From: Streptomyces abikoensis
GTDB taxonomy: Bacteria > Actinomycetota > Actinomycetes > Streptomycetales > Streptomycetaceae
Reading direction: 5' to 3'
Assembly (NCBI RefSeq): GCF_014648775.1
Contig: NZ_BMRT01000006.1
Location: forward strand, 186,001-250,000
DNA length: 64,000 nucleotides
The notes beneath the pieces were generated by a model, which had not been told where the DNA came from, did not search any database, and saw only the letters and a program-made list of their open reading frames with translations. Position numbers and translations under genes: made by a program. The number at the start of each line of letters is the position of its first letter. Position 1 is the stretch's first letter. Below are positions 15,501 to 23,057 of this stretch, piece after piece.

Positions 15501-16118
15501 GCTGAGGAGAAGAAGAAGGCCGGCCGGTGGGGCTGGCTCCGCGAGGGCGGCCATTTCCTGCTCGACGTCGCGGGTGCCGTGCCCGGCCTGGGCACCGTGA
15601 CCAACGGCATCAATTGCGCCTGGTACGGGGCGGAAGGCGATTACGTCAACGCCGGTATGTCCTGCCTCGCCGCCATCCCCCTCGCGGGTGAGGGGGCGAC
15701 CGCGGCCAAGCTCGCCAAGTGGGGCGAGAAGGGCGTCAGTTACGTCAAGGGCAGCAAGCTCGGCAAGGCGTGCAAGAGGACGGGGCTGAAGCGCGGCGTC
15801 GCTCGCCGGACGTCGTTCGCGATGTTCGGCTGGGACGACGACGTCTGCAACGTCCCGCTGACCCTGATCCACGATGAGAAGAGCTTCAGTAAGGCATCGT
15901 TGGACTACTGGGGTAAGAAGGACACGGACGAGATCGTGTACTCGTTGCGGCCGGGCGCCGATGAAGCGCTGCGGGTGCATCCGGATGGGCGTGTGGCGAA
16001 CGGGAACACGCGGCTCAAGGTGCTGCAGGGCCGTGGCTACGATATCCATTCCCTGCCGCGTGAACGTCACGGCGGGAAGGTCATGAGCGACGAGGATTTC
16101 TGGGACATACCTCAATGA
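12573..16118 (+). CDS. Secreted ALF-repeat/coiled-coil polymorphic toxin with ParB-like C-terminal domain
   Basis: A 1181-residue protein. A signal peptide (basic start, LLCLGVLPGALVAGLLG core, cleavage near TAAES) is followed by four ALF-type repeats of about 45 residues (48-236), each with an EAAxxALxG...VRxFL pattern. An Ala-rich coiled coil runs to about 530, a second block of four ALF repeats spans roughly 610-790, and a second coiled coil reaches about 985. A pre-toxin segment (VPGLGTVTNGINCAWYGAEG, then AGMSCLAAIPLAGEGATAAK) precedes a tip from about 1070. The tip has HPDGRVANGNTRLKVLQGRG, like the ParB/sulfiredoxin fold with its GN-x-R-L turn. The tip is visibly less GC-biased than the stalk. 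GTG 12573 has AGGAAAGG seven bases upstream; an ATG at 12540 is possible. Two TTA codons (12630, 12744) predict bldA dependence. The stop overlaps a small gene that may encode immunity. Toxin activity is inference from architecture. Confidence 0.8.
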   Translation: MRTGASFARAKRQRPRGAGLLCLGVLPGALVAGLLGTSPATAAESSPAANDRARVVELWKSGGPGVTAAAEAALTGSDDDVRRFLSSEKDIAATHDDRLQTVQLLSVGGRMVREAAQKALAGSREDLNTFLTDGWREPLEKDQRIRVTQIADGAGSKVQEAAKAALAGGAGDVRDFLDENQFTAREQDDRVRLMQILTAGGPATKEAAKVALSGDSEDVREFLDRGQYVARARDEERASVAELAQQAAEAGKTAKRETEAAKDASERAVAASQLAKEAAKEASDQTAAAKKDSQRAANAAGRAATAASRAAEAAQEAISAARAANNSARVAASAASQAASAAAGAAEAASRARGAASAAATDAGQAAAARRAAEDARTAAKGARLAAQAAVQAGAAATAAGEAASAAASAGANAEAAAGAADQANGLAEAAGAQSARARQAAASAHRHAREATRAAGAAESLAREAASAAYAARDAANSAAEHAEKAADEAERAAKYAGDAMKAASESTAHAEAAKKAADAASAAVEKARDVHKLAGNIEAEELKARTAAAIEEARDLKADDEDRKAVSARAVKDAKDLDDQASGLAAEAAKPGADTKDVAAKGRKVALAAMKVRGPWSRAAAEAALAGTDDEVQAYVRSGWNEAAQQDERARVETLAGEADSEPVRKAAEEALKGDAARISEFLRTGQHQAAANDYRIRVVQIANGSDRQIQQAAQAALKDGSTDKLRAFLNEGQYTARESDERVRAVQLFTSGGAETKAAAQVALEGPAALLHGFIQAGQYKAARKDQLTATHVAEVQRIIAEAAGVAATAQQDAAEAARVAAVARKAASEADAYAKQAKESADKAKDYASQARTSAQQAEASAAEAAKSAKTAREAAASARRDARDADDSAGRARASANWARSSADDAYAASSAARASAVAAGKDATAAGTAAKEAFAVAVAKQRAEDEQRRRDEEARKQRIEQAKKEQARREAEEKKKAGRWGWLREGGHFLLDVAGAVPGLGTVTNGINCAWYGAEGDYVNAGMSCLAAIPLAGEGATAAKLAKWGEKGVSYVKGSKLGKACKRTGLKRGVARRTSFAMFGWDDDVCNVPLTLIHDEKSFSKASLDYWGKKDTDEIVYSLRPGADEALRVHPDGRVANGNTRLKVLQGRGYDIHSLPRERHGGKVMSDEDFWDIPQ

Positions 16119-16453
16119 GCGTTCAGGATGAAGTCCGATCGGCCCTCGGCTCGCCTTTGCGTGAGACGTTCTTGCAGGCCCTCGGGCGTGAGCTCGGGTT
16201 CTCCGCCCGGCTGATCTTCACGCAAGGCAGCCCGGAGGGTCTGGAGCAGGCGCGGGCCTGCAACGAGATGATGATCGTCATCTGGGCCCAGTTCTCGGGT
16301 TCCGGCCAGGTGCCGGGGGAGGGGTACCCCGACGAGGTGTTCCTCCCGGTCCTCCGCGAAAAGGCCGACGCCGGCGGCGCCCGGCACCACCTCCGCGAGG
16401 CCGTCGAGGGAGCCCTGCGCTTCCTCGGCCACCGGCAGGCCCGCGACGTATAG
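16115..16453 (+). CDS. Candidate immunity protein for the ALF/ParB-like toxin
   Basis: A 112-residue small soluble protein with no signal peptide and no recognised family. Helical stretches include DEVRSALGSPLRETFLQALG and LREAVEGALRFLGHRQARD, with a central hydrophobic strand MMIVIWAQFSG. The ATG at 16115 overlaps the toxin stop (ATGA), the usual arrangement for a polymorphic toxin and its cognate immunity gene. Cytosolic location fits protection of the producer. The assignment is by position only. It could also be an unrelated small protein. Confidence 0.6.
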   Translation: MSVQDEVRSALGSPLRETFLQALGRELGFSARLIFTQGSPEGLEQARACNEMMIVIWAQFSGSGQVPGEGYPDEVFLPVLREKADAGGARHHLREAVEGALRFLGHRQARDV

Positions 16454-16480
16454 CCGGACACCTCGTAGCCGGACACCTCG
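16451..16480 (+). repeat. Two tandem 15-bp copies at the immunity gene stop
   Basis: TAGCCGGACACCTCG occurs twice back to back. The first copy begins with the stop codon itself, so the stop is duplicated in frame. This suggests a short slippage duplication. Confidence 0.85.
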
Positions 16481-16485
16481 CGATG

Positions 16486-16521
16486 CGAAGCCCCACAGGG
16501 AAGGATCCCGGTGGGGCTTCG
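16486..16521 (+). terminator. Terminator of the toxin/immunity unit
   Basis: CGAAGCCCCAC (16486-16496) pairs with GTGGGGCTTCG (16511-16521), with an inner GGG/CCC stem. It closes the two-gene unit 33 bases after the stop. Confidence 0.75.
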
Positions 16522-16597
16522 TACGTCGCGGGGGACACGATCCCGTCAAAGACGGGCAAATCACACCAGTTCTTATTGAAGAAGCTCTAATAGGACG

Positions 16598-17410
16598 GTG
16601 ACCTTCCTTCACCGTCGCACCGTGCTGCGCGCGGCCGCGGGCAGCGCTCTGGCCGGGGCCGCCGGGACCGCCGCCGCGGGCTGCGGCGGGGACCGGACGG
16701 CCGCCGGGCCGCCCTCCACCGCGCCGCGGGGCACGGGCCGGGGCGCGGGGGCCCGGGCCCCCGCGCTGCCGGGCCCCCCGCTGATCCTGCCCGCCCTGCC
16801 GGCCGGGCTGCCCGCGCAGATCGAGCACGGCTCCCGGCGGGGCCAGGCGGTCGCGCTCACCTTCCACGGCAGGGGCGACGCGAAGTCGGCGACCGCCCTG
16901 CTCATGGAGGCCGAGCGGGCCGGCGCCCGGGTGACGGTGCTCGCCGTCGGCGACTGGCTGGACGCCGAGCCCCGGATGGCCCGCAGGGTGCTCGACGGCG
17001 GGCACGAGCTGGGCAACCACACCATGCGGCACCTGAGCGTCTGCTCGATGCCCGCGAAGGCCGCCTACGCCGAGATCACCGAGTGCGCCGACCGGCTGCG
17101 CAGACTGACGGGCGGCATCGGCCGCTGGTTCCGGCCGTCCCGGGCCCGACGGGCCACGGACCAGGTCGTACGGCTGGCGAAACAGGCCGGATACCCCCAC
17201 ATCCTGTCGTACGACGTGGACTCCCTCGACTTCACCGACCCCGGCGCCGAGGCGGTCCGGCGTACCGTATTGGGCGCGGTACGGCCAGGGTCGGTCGTCA
17301 GTCTGCACTTCGGGCACGCCGGCACGGTGGCCGCGCTGCCCGCGATCCTCGACGGCCTGCACCGCCGCGGTCTGCGCGCGGTGACGACTACGGAGCTGCT
17401 GACACGATGA
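16598..17410 (+). CDS. Polysaccharide-deacetylase-fold lipoprotein with altered active site
   Basis: A NodB-like domain on the outer surface. The N-terminus is basic with twin arginines (HRRTVLRAAAG) and ends in a lipobox-like AAAGC, so it is probably a Tat-exported lipoprotein. The metal-binding histidine pair is kept in GNHTMRH and the late LSYDVDSLDF and VVSLHFGH strands are present. The first motif, normally TFDDG, reads TFHGRGD, so both aspartates (base and ligand) are replaced. It may be inactive, have a shifted metal site, or bind sugar. The 270-residue gene overlaps the next lipoprotein gene (ATGA), so they form an operon. Confidence 0.82.
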   Translation: MTFLHRRTVLRAAAGSALAGAAGTAAAGCGGDRTAAGPPSTAPRGTGRGAGARAPALPGPPLILPALPAGLPAQIEHGSRRGQAVALTFHGRGDAKSATALLMEAERAGARVTVLAVGDWLDAEPRMARRVLDGGHELGNHTMRHLSVCSMPAKAAYAEITECADRLRRLTGGIGRWFRPSRARRATDQVVRLAKQAGYPHILSYDVDSLDFTDPGAEAVRRTVLGAVRPGSVVSLHFGHAGTVAALPAILDGLHRRGLRAVTTTELLTR

Positions 17411-18696
17411 ACCGCACCCCGCATCACCGTCCTCGACGCCTCCGGTCCGGCTCTCTCCTCCGGCGCCTCCGCCCGCCCGCCCGCTCCGCGCGATCCCGCT
17501 CGGGAAGGCCGCGCGTCTCCCGTCCGGGAAGGCCGCGCGCGGCCGTTCTGCTCACCGCCTGCTGCGCCCTGCTGGCCGCCGGCTGCGGGGGAGGCGATGA
17601 GGGCGCCCCCGCCGAGCACCCCGCGCCGGGCGCGCACCGCCAGGGCGCCGCCCGGGGCGTGCCCGAGGGGCTGCCGGGCATGCCCCCGCTGCTGGATCCC
17701 GACGACCTCTACGCGGCGGACCGGCCGAACGCCCTGTCCCCGGTGGTCAAGGACTTCCCGTCGCGGGTGTACGTACCGAACACGGAGTCCGACACGGTCA
17801 GCGTCATCGACCCCAAGACGTACAAGGTCATCGAGACCATCCCGGTGGGCAACCAGCCGCAGCACGTCGTGCCCTCCTGGGACCTCAAGACGCTCTGGGT
17901 CAACAACGACCGGGGGCACACGCTCACCCCCATCGACCCGGCCACCGGCAAGGCGGGCAAAACGGTCGACGTCCACGACCCCTACAACCTCTACTTCACG
18001 CCCGACGGGAAGTACGCCGTGGTGATGGCGTCCATGGACCGCGAGCTGGTCTTCCGGGACGCCCACACCATGAAGCGGATGAAGACGGAACACGTGGACT
18101 GCCTCGGGGTCAACCACGCCGACTTCTCCCCGGACGGCCGGTACTTCATCGTCTCCTGCGAGTTCTCGGGCGAGCTGCTGAAGGTCGACACGGCCAGGAT
18201 GAAGGTGATCGACAAGCAGAAGCTGCCCTTCGACGGGGCCATGCCCCAGGACGTGAAGATCTCCTCGGACGGGAAGACCTGGTACATCGCCGACATGATC
18301 GCCGACGGTGTGTGGGTGCTGGACGGGGACAAGTTCACCGAACCCTGGCTGATGCCCACCGGCAAGGGCGCCCACGGCCTCTATGTGAGCCGGGACTCCA
18401 AGTCCCTGTACATCTCCAACCGGGGCGAGGGTTCGATCTCGGTGCTGGACCTGCCCAGCCGCAAACTGGTCAAGAAGTGGGAGCTGCCCGACGGCGGCAG
18501 CCCGGACATGGGCGGGGTGTCGGCCGACGGCAAGGTGTTGTGGCTCTCGGGGCGCTACAACAGCGAGGTGTACGCGATCGACACCACCGACGGGCACCAG
18601 ATCGCCCGGATCAAGGTGGGCGACGGGCCGCACGGCCTGGCCGTCTACCCCCAGCCCGGCCGCTACTCGCTGGGGCACACCGGGATCTTCCGCTAG
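17407..18696 (+). CDS. YncE-like beta-propeller lipoprotein
   Basis: A 429-residue surface lipoprotein. A long basic N-terminus precedes the hydrophobic AVLLTACCALLAAGC lipobox, where Cys anchors lipid. The rest is a seven-bladed YVTN-type propeller with blade motifs SRVYVPNTESDTVSVIDPKT, GKYAVVMASMDRELVF and KSLYISNRGEGSISVLD. Such proteins bind polymers or partner proteins; the ligand is unknown. It is translationally coupled to the deacetylase-like lipoprotein, suggesting a cell-wall or surface-polymer role. The start is the ATG at 17407. Confidence 0.85.
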   Translation: MNRTPHHRPRRLRSGSLLRRLRPPARSARSRSGRPRVSRPGRPRAAVLLTACCALLAAGCGGGDEGAPAEHPAPGAHRQGAARGVPEGLPGMPPLLDPDDLYAADRPNALSPVVKDFPSRVYVPNTESDTVSVIDPKTYKVIETIPVGNQPQHVVPSWDLKTLWVNNDRGHTLTPIDPATGKAGKTVDVHDPYNLYFTPDGKYAVVMASMDRELVFRDAHTMKRMKTEHVDCLGVNHADFSPDGRYFIVSCEFSGELLKVDTARMKVIDKQKLPFDGAMPQDVKISSDGKTWYIADMIADGVWVLDGDKFTEPWLMPTGKGAHGLYVSRDSKSLYISNRGEGSISVLDLPSRKLVKKWELPDGGSPDMGGVSADGKVLWLSGRYNSEVYAIDTTDGHQIARIKVGDGPHGLAVYPQPGRYSLGHTGIFR

Positions 18697-18767
18697 TCAC
18701 GTGACCACGGCCGGTGCGCCCCGGCGAGGGCCTTGAGGGGACTTGAGGGGACTTGAGGGACGTCCCG

Positions 18768-20423
18768 TCAGGCGTTGTAGACGTCGGCCTGACGGGGCGT
18801 CGGGTCCTGGATCGCGCCGCTGAGGTTGCCCGCGCGGCTGGCGAAGCGGGTGGTGTCGACGCCGTTGTCGGCGAGGACGCGGAGCGTCGCCTCATGGACG
18901 ACGCGCAGCACCGGGGTGGCCGCGCGCAGGGCATCGTCGGCCATGAAGCGGTGCCGCCAGGGCTTGTCGGCCCAGGCGTGGCGCAGCCCGAAGGGCTCGG
19001 GCAGCACCAGCTTGCCGCCCCAGTACTCCAGCAGCGGCGGGTACCAGGTCAACGGCGCCCGGGCGGCGAGCCGGACGACCTCCCGGGGCTCGACGACGGG
19101 GAGGGTGCGGGTGTAGGTGTCCCAGAACTTCAGGCCCTTCTTGAAGGTCTGGGTGCGGTTCTTGGGGCGGCTGTTGAAGAGGGAGTGGGTGGGGCCGAGG
19201 GCGTGGCCGGTGACCTCGATGCGCAGCGTCTTGTGGAGAACGGTGACATTGACGAGCAGGGTGATGACCAGCTGGCCGTCCCAGAGGACGAACTGGACGC
19301 CGAGGTAGTGGCGGTCACCGCTGCCGAAGTGCTGCTTGTCGCAGATCTCCTGGAGCTGGGAGCCCCTTATCTGGAAGGACGCGTCGGTGCCGCCGGGGCG
19401 GGACACGGCGCCCGCGCCCTCGCCGATGGGGGAGACCACCCAGTGCTCGACCTGGGGCGGGGTGAGGCCGCCGGTGTTGATGGGGGTGCGCTCCAGCAGC
19501 TTGAGCTGGTCGTGCACCGCGCGGACGATGTCCCAGCTGCGGAAGGGGTTGATGTCCTTCCCCGGCTCGGCGGGGACGAGATCCTCGGCCAGCTGCCAGC
19601 TGCCCCAGCGGGTGCCCATCCCGAGGATGCCCTTGGGGCCGGCGTAGAAGGCGATGTTGCTGCGCTGCTCGGCGGAGAGCTTCGCGAGGTTCAGCCGGAG
19701 CTGCTCGGCGGCGCTCTCGCCGGGCGTCGAGGGCACGGCCTCGGGGATCTTGGCGGCGACGGTGCCGCCGTCCAGGAGGCCGGTCCAGCGCTCGCGGAGG
19801 TCCTTGGCCGTGCGCTCGCAGATGATCTTCGCCCAGAAGCCGCCGATGAGGGGGGCTATGACCATCGCGCGGACATACAGATTGAGGAAGCCGCTGAACG
19901 GCAGCTTGACCAGGAGGATCGCGACGATCACCGCGATGCCCACCAGCAGCGCGGTGCCGAGCGCCCCGGCGCGCCTGTCCTGGGAGCCGGCGAGGGTGCG
20001 GCGCAGCTGGAACGCGCCGAGCCAGAGCAGCACACCGGGCAGGAACAGCAGCCCGAAGACGACCATGATGAAGGTGAGCCGGGCGTCGCGCTGCTTGCGG
20101 ATGCGGGACGCGGCGAGGCAGTGTTCGACGATGACCTGCGGCTCCAGGCCGAAGGACTGGATGATGGGCTTGCGCCCGCCGCCGAGCATGCGGCCCTGTA
20201 CGGCGCGTGCGAAGGCCTCGCCGAGGTTGGGCTCGAACAGGGAGATCCGGGCCTTCTTCACCTCCGAGGTGGCCCAGTCGGAATTGGCCTTGAGCAGTTC
20301 GTCGACCGGGCCGTCCCGGTAGGCGGCCGAGGCCAGGGCCTGGGTCGCCGCTGTCGCCCCGGCGCCGCCGGAGACCGGGACCTGCGCTCCCGGGCTGAAG
20401 TCGTACGGATCCCCTGCTGCCAC
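18768..20423 (-). CDS. Large unknown membrane protein
   Basis: Not recognised. The 551-residue chain has an N-terminal soluble part with AYRDGPVDELLKANSDWATS, then hydrophobic segments near residues 115-140 (FIMVVFGLLFLPGVLLWLG) and 155-205 (ALLVGIAVIVAILLV and a following span). A long soluble C-terminal region of about 330 residues ends in AIQDPTPRQADVYN. GTG 20423 was taken as start because a G-rich stretch sits just upstream; a TTG at 20435 is an alternative. It is downstream of the EF-G-like gene, but a hairpin separates them. Confidence 0.72.
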   Translation of the reverse strand: MAAGDPYDFSPGAQVPVSGGAGATAATQALASAAYRDGPVDELLKANSDWATSEVKKARISLFEPNLGEAFARAVQGRMLGGGRKPIIQSFGLEPQVIVEHCLAASRIRKQRDARLTFIMVVFGLLFLPGVLLWLGAFQLRRTLAGSQDRRAGALGTALLVGIAVIVAILLVKLPFSGFLNLYVRAMVIAPLIGGFWAKIICERTAKDLRERWTGLLDGGTVAAKIPEAVPSTPGESAAEQLRLNLAKLSAEQRSNIAFYAGPKGILGMGTRWGSWQLAEDLVPAEPGKDINPFRSWDIVRAVHDQLKLLERTPINTGGLTPPQVEHWVVSPIGEGAGAVSRPGGTDASFQIRGSQLQEICDKQHFGSGDRHYLGVQFVLWDGQLVITLLVNVTVLHKTLRIEVTGHALGPTHSLFNSRPKNRTQTFKKGLKFWDTYTRTLPVVEPREVVRLAARAPLTWYPPLLEYWGGKLVLPEPFGLRHAWADKPWRHRFMADDALRAATPVLRVVHEATLRVLADNGVDTTRFASRAGNLSGAIQDPTPRQADVYNA

Positions 20424-20565
20424 TGCCGCCCCCAATACCGTGCGCGTCCGGTGCGCCGGTGTGCTCCCGACTGCCGCCCACCGCTTGTGTCATGAGCCGC
20501 GTGCTCAGCGTAACGGGACGGGGTGCCGGCTGTCGTGGGAGATCGGAAAGCCGTCCGGATCGGAA

Positions 20566-20600
20566 AGCCGCCCGTACCCGGCGAGTTGATACGGGCGGCT
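20566..20600 (-). terminator. Terminator after the EF-G-like gene
   Basis: AGCCGCCCGTA (20566-20576) pairs with TACGGGCGGCT (20590-20600), seven bases beyond the stop of the EF-G-like gene. A 13-bp direct repeat, GATCGGAAAGCCG, occurs twice just beyond it (20541-20553 and 20558-20570). Confidence 0.65.
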
Positions 20601-20606
20601 CGCGAA

Positions 20607-22814
20607 CTATGCTCCGTTCTCCGCCTGTTCGCGGATCCGCTCGGCGGCCTGCGGGGGCATCGGCTCGTGCCGGGCGTAGGAGCGGCTGAACCGCCCGGTG
20701 CCGTGGGAGAGCGAGCGCAGGTCCACCGCGTACCGGCCGATCTCGATCTCCGGGACCTCGGCACGGACGAGGGTGCGGCCCGAGCCGGACTGCTCGGTGC
20801 CGACCACGCGGCCGCGCCGCCCGGACAGATCGCTCATCACGGGGCCCACGTACTCGTCGGAGACGAGCACCTGGACGTCCGCGACCGGCTCCAGGAGGTG
20901 GATGCGGGCCTCGGCGGCGGCCTCGCGCAGGGCCAGGGCGCCGGCGGTCTGGAAGGCGGCGTCCGAGGAGTCCACCGAGTGGGCCTTGCCGTCGACGAGG
21001 GTCACCCGCACGTCGACCAGCGGATACCCGGCGGCGACCCCCTTGGCGGCCTGGGCGCGGATGCCCTTCTCCACCGAGGGGATGAACTGGCGCGGCACCG
21101 CGCCGCCCACGACCTTGTCGACGAACTCGATGCCGGAGCCGCCCGGCAGCGGCTCGACCTCGATCTCGCAGATGGCGTACTGGCCGTGGCCGCCGGACTG
21201 TTTGACGTGCCGGCCGCGGCCGGCGGCCCGGGTGCCGAAGGTCTCCCGCAGCGAGACCTTGTGGGGCACCACGTCGACCTGGACGCCGTACCGGGTGCGC
21301 AGCCGCTCCAGGGCCACGTCGCGATGGGCCTCGCCCAGACACCACAGGACGACCTGGCGGGTGTGCTGGTTGTGCTCCAGCCGCATCGTGGGGTCCTCGG
21401 CGACCAGCCGGGCCAGGCCCTGGGAGAGCTTGTCCTCGTCCGCCTTGCTGTGCGCCTGGATGGCGACGGGCAGCAGCGGGTCGGGCATCAGCCAGGGCTC
21501 CATCAGCAGCGGGTCGGCCCGGCCGGAGAGGGTGTCGCCGGTCTCGGCGCTGGCGAGCTTGGCCACGCAGGCGATGTCGCCGGCGATGGCCTGGGCGAGC
21601 TGGCGCTGCTGCTTGCCGAACGGCGAGGAGATTGCGCCGAGCCGCTCGTCCACGTCATGGGCCTCGTGCCCCCGGTCCTCCAGCCCGTGACCCGAGACGT
21701 GCACGGTCTCGTCGGGGCGCAGGGTGCCGGAGAAGACCCGCACCAGGGAGATCCTGCCGACGTACGGGTCCGAAGCGGTCTTGATCACTTCCGCGGCGAG
21801 CGGGCCGTCGGGATCGCAGGCCAGCGCCGGGCGCGCCGCGCCGGTGGGCGTGGTGACGGCGGGGACCGCGCGCTCGGTGGGCGTGGGGAAGCCGCCGGTG
21901 ACCAGCTCCAGCAGCTCCACGGTGCCCAGGCCCTGCCGGGCGCCGTCGGCGGCGGGGGCCGCGGCCAGCACGGGATGGAAGCTGCCGCGCGCCACGGCCC
22001 GCTCCAGATCCTCGATCAGCGTCTTGACGTCGATCTCCTCACCGCCGAGATAGCGGTCCATGAGGGTCTCGTCCTCGCTCTCGGCGATGATCCCCTCGAT
22101 GAGGCGGTTACGGGCCTCCTCGATACCGGGCAGCGCCTCGGCGCCGGGATCGGACTCGGTCCGGGCGCCGGAGGAGTAGTCGAACACCCGCCGGGTGAGC
22201 AGCCCGGTCAGCCCCGTCACCGGGCGGTGCCCGTCCCCGCCCTCCGGGCCGTAGTGCGGGAGGTAGAGGGGGAGGACGCTGTCGGAGGAGTCGCCGCCGA
22301 AGGCGGCACGGCAGGCCTCCGTCATCACCTCGAAGTCCGCCCGCGCCGCCTCCAGGTGCGTCACCACGATCGCGCGCGGCATGCCCACCGCCGCGCACTC
22401 CTCCCCGAGCATCCGGGTCGGCCCGGTGATGCCCTCGACACCCTCCGCCGCCGAGACGACGAAGAGGGCCGCGTCCGCCGCGCGCAGACCGGCCCTCAGC
22501 TCGCCGACGAAATCGGCGTAACCGGGTGTGTCCAGCAGATTGATCTTGATCCCGGCCCATTCGACCGGCACCAGCGACAACTGGACCGAGCGCTGCTGGC
22601 GGTGCTCGATCTCGTCGTAGTCGGAGACGGCGGCGCCGTCCTCGACCCGGCCCGCGCGATTGAGCGCGCCGGTGGCCAGGGCCAGCGCCTCCACCAGCGT
22701 CGTCTTGCCGGAGCCACTGTGGCCGACCAGCACCACGTTCCGGATGTTGCCGGGCCGGTCGGCCGTCACGGCCCTGCCGGCGGCCCCTGGATGCGTACTC
22801 GTCTTCTCGCCCAT
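20607..22814 (-). CDS. Elongation factor G-like GTPase paralogue (EF-G2 type)
   Basis: A 735-residue EF-G paralogue. The P-loop is GHSGSGKTT near residue 31. The G3 motif reads DTPGYADF where canonical EF-G has DTPGHVDF, so the catalytic histidine is a tyrosine. No NKxD is seen where G4 should be; the sequence is VVTHLEAARADF. Domains II to V follow, with domain IV around SGGHGQYAICEIEVEPLPGG and VVGGAVPRQFIPSVEKGI. Actinobacterial EF-G2 proteins bind GTP but are reported to be poor GTPases, which fits these changes. Start ATG 22814. It is divergent from the phosphatidylinositol mannoside operon. Confidence 0.92.
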   Translation of the reverse strand: MGEKTSTHPGAAGRAVTADRPGNIRNVVLVGHSGSGKTTLVEALALATGALNRAGRVEDGAAVSDYDEIEHRQQRSVQLSLVPVEWAGIKINLLDTPGYADFVGELRAGLRAADAALFVVSAAEGVEGITGPTRMLGEECAAVGMPRAIVVTHLEAARADFEVMTEACRAAFGGDSSDSVLPLYLPHYGPEGGDGHRPVTGLTGLLTRRVFDYSSGARTESDPGAEALPGIEEARNRLIEGIIAESEDETLMDRYLGGEEIDVKTLIEDLERAVARGSFHPVLAAAPAADGARQGLGTVELLELVTGGFPTPTERAVPAVTTPTGAARPALACDPDGPLAAEVIKTASDPYVGRISLVRVFSGTLRPDETVHVSGHGLEDRGHEAHDVDERLGAISSPFGKQQRQLAQAIAGDIACVAKLASAETGDTLSGRADPLLMEPWLMPDPLLPVAIQAHSKADEDKLSQGLARLVAEDPTMRLEHNQHTRQVVLWCLGEAHRDVALERLRTRYGVQVDVVPHKVSLRETFGTRAAGRGRHVKQSGGHGQYAICEIEVEPLPGGSGIEFVDKVVGGAVPRQFIPSVEKGIRAQAAKGVAAGYPLVDVRVTLVDGKAHSVDSSDAAFQTAGALALREAAAEARIHLLEPVADVQVLVSDEYVGPVMSDLSGRRGRVVGTEQSGSGRTLVRAEVPEIEIGRYAVDLRSLSHGTGRFSRSYARHEPMPPQAAERIREQAENGA

Positions 22815-23057
22815 GTGTCTCGCCTCCCGGTCGACACCTGCGGTCCTTCGAGCTTTCCACCGTGGTCACGCTGCGTCCATACGTCGCACACGCGAACGCA
22901 ACCCGCCGGCCGGCGCCGCCCCGGCCGGGGACCGGCGTGACCTGCGCCATGGTCCAGGTGCACGACGCGTGCGCGGCGGCCACCGGCCGCCTGGCTACGA
23001 TGGGCCAGCCGGTGTCCTTCCGACCATCCGGCCCGCACACGACCCTCCGGGAAGGCC

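Noticed and set aside
12753..16115. A minus-strand open frame of about 1120 codons opposite the ALF-repeat gene
   Set aside because: It is a shadow of the Ala-rich coding strand. It has no ribosome binding site, the composition is Gly/Arg/Leu-rich, and the plus strand encodes a coherent signal peptide, repeats and toxin tip.
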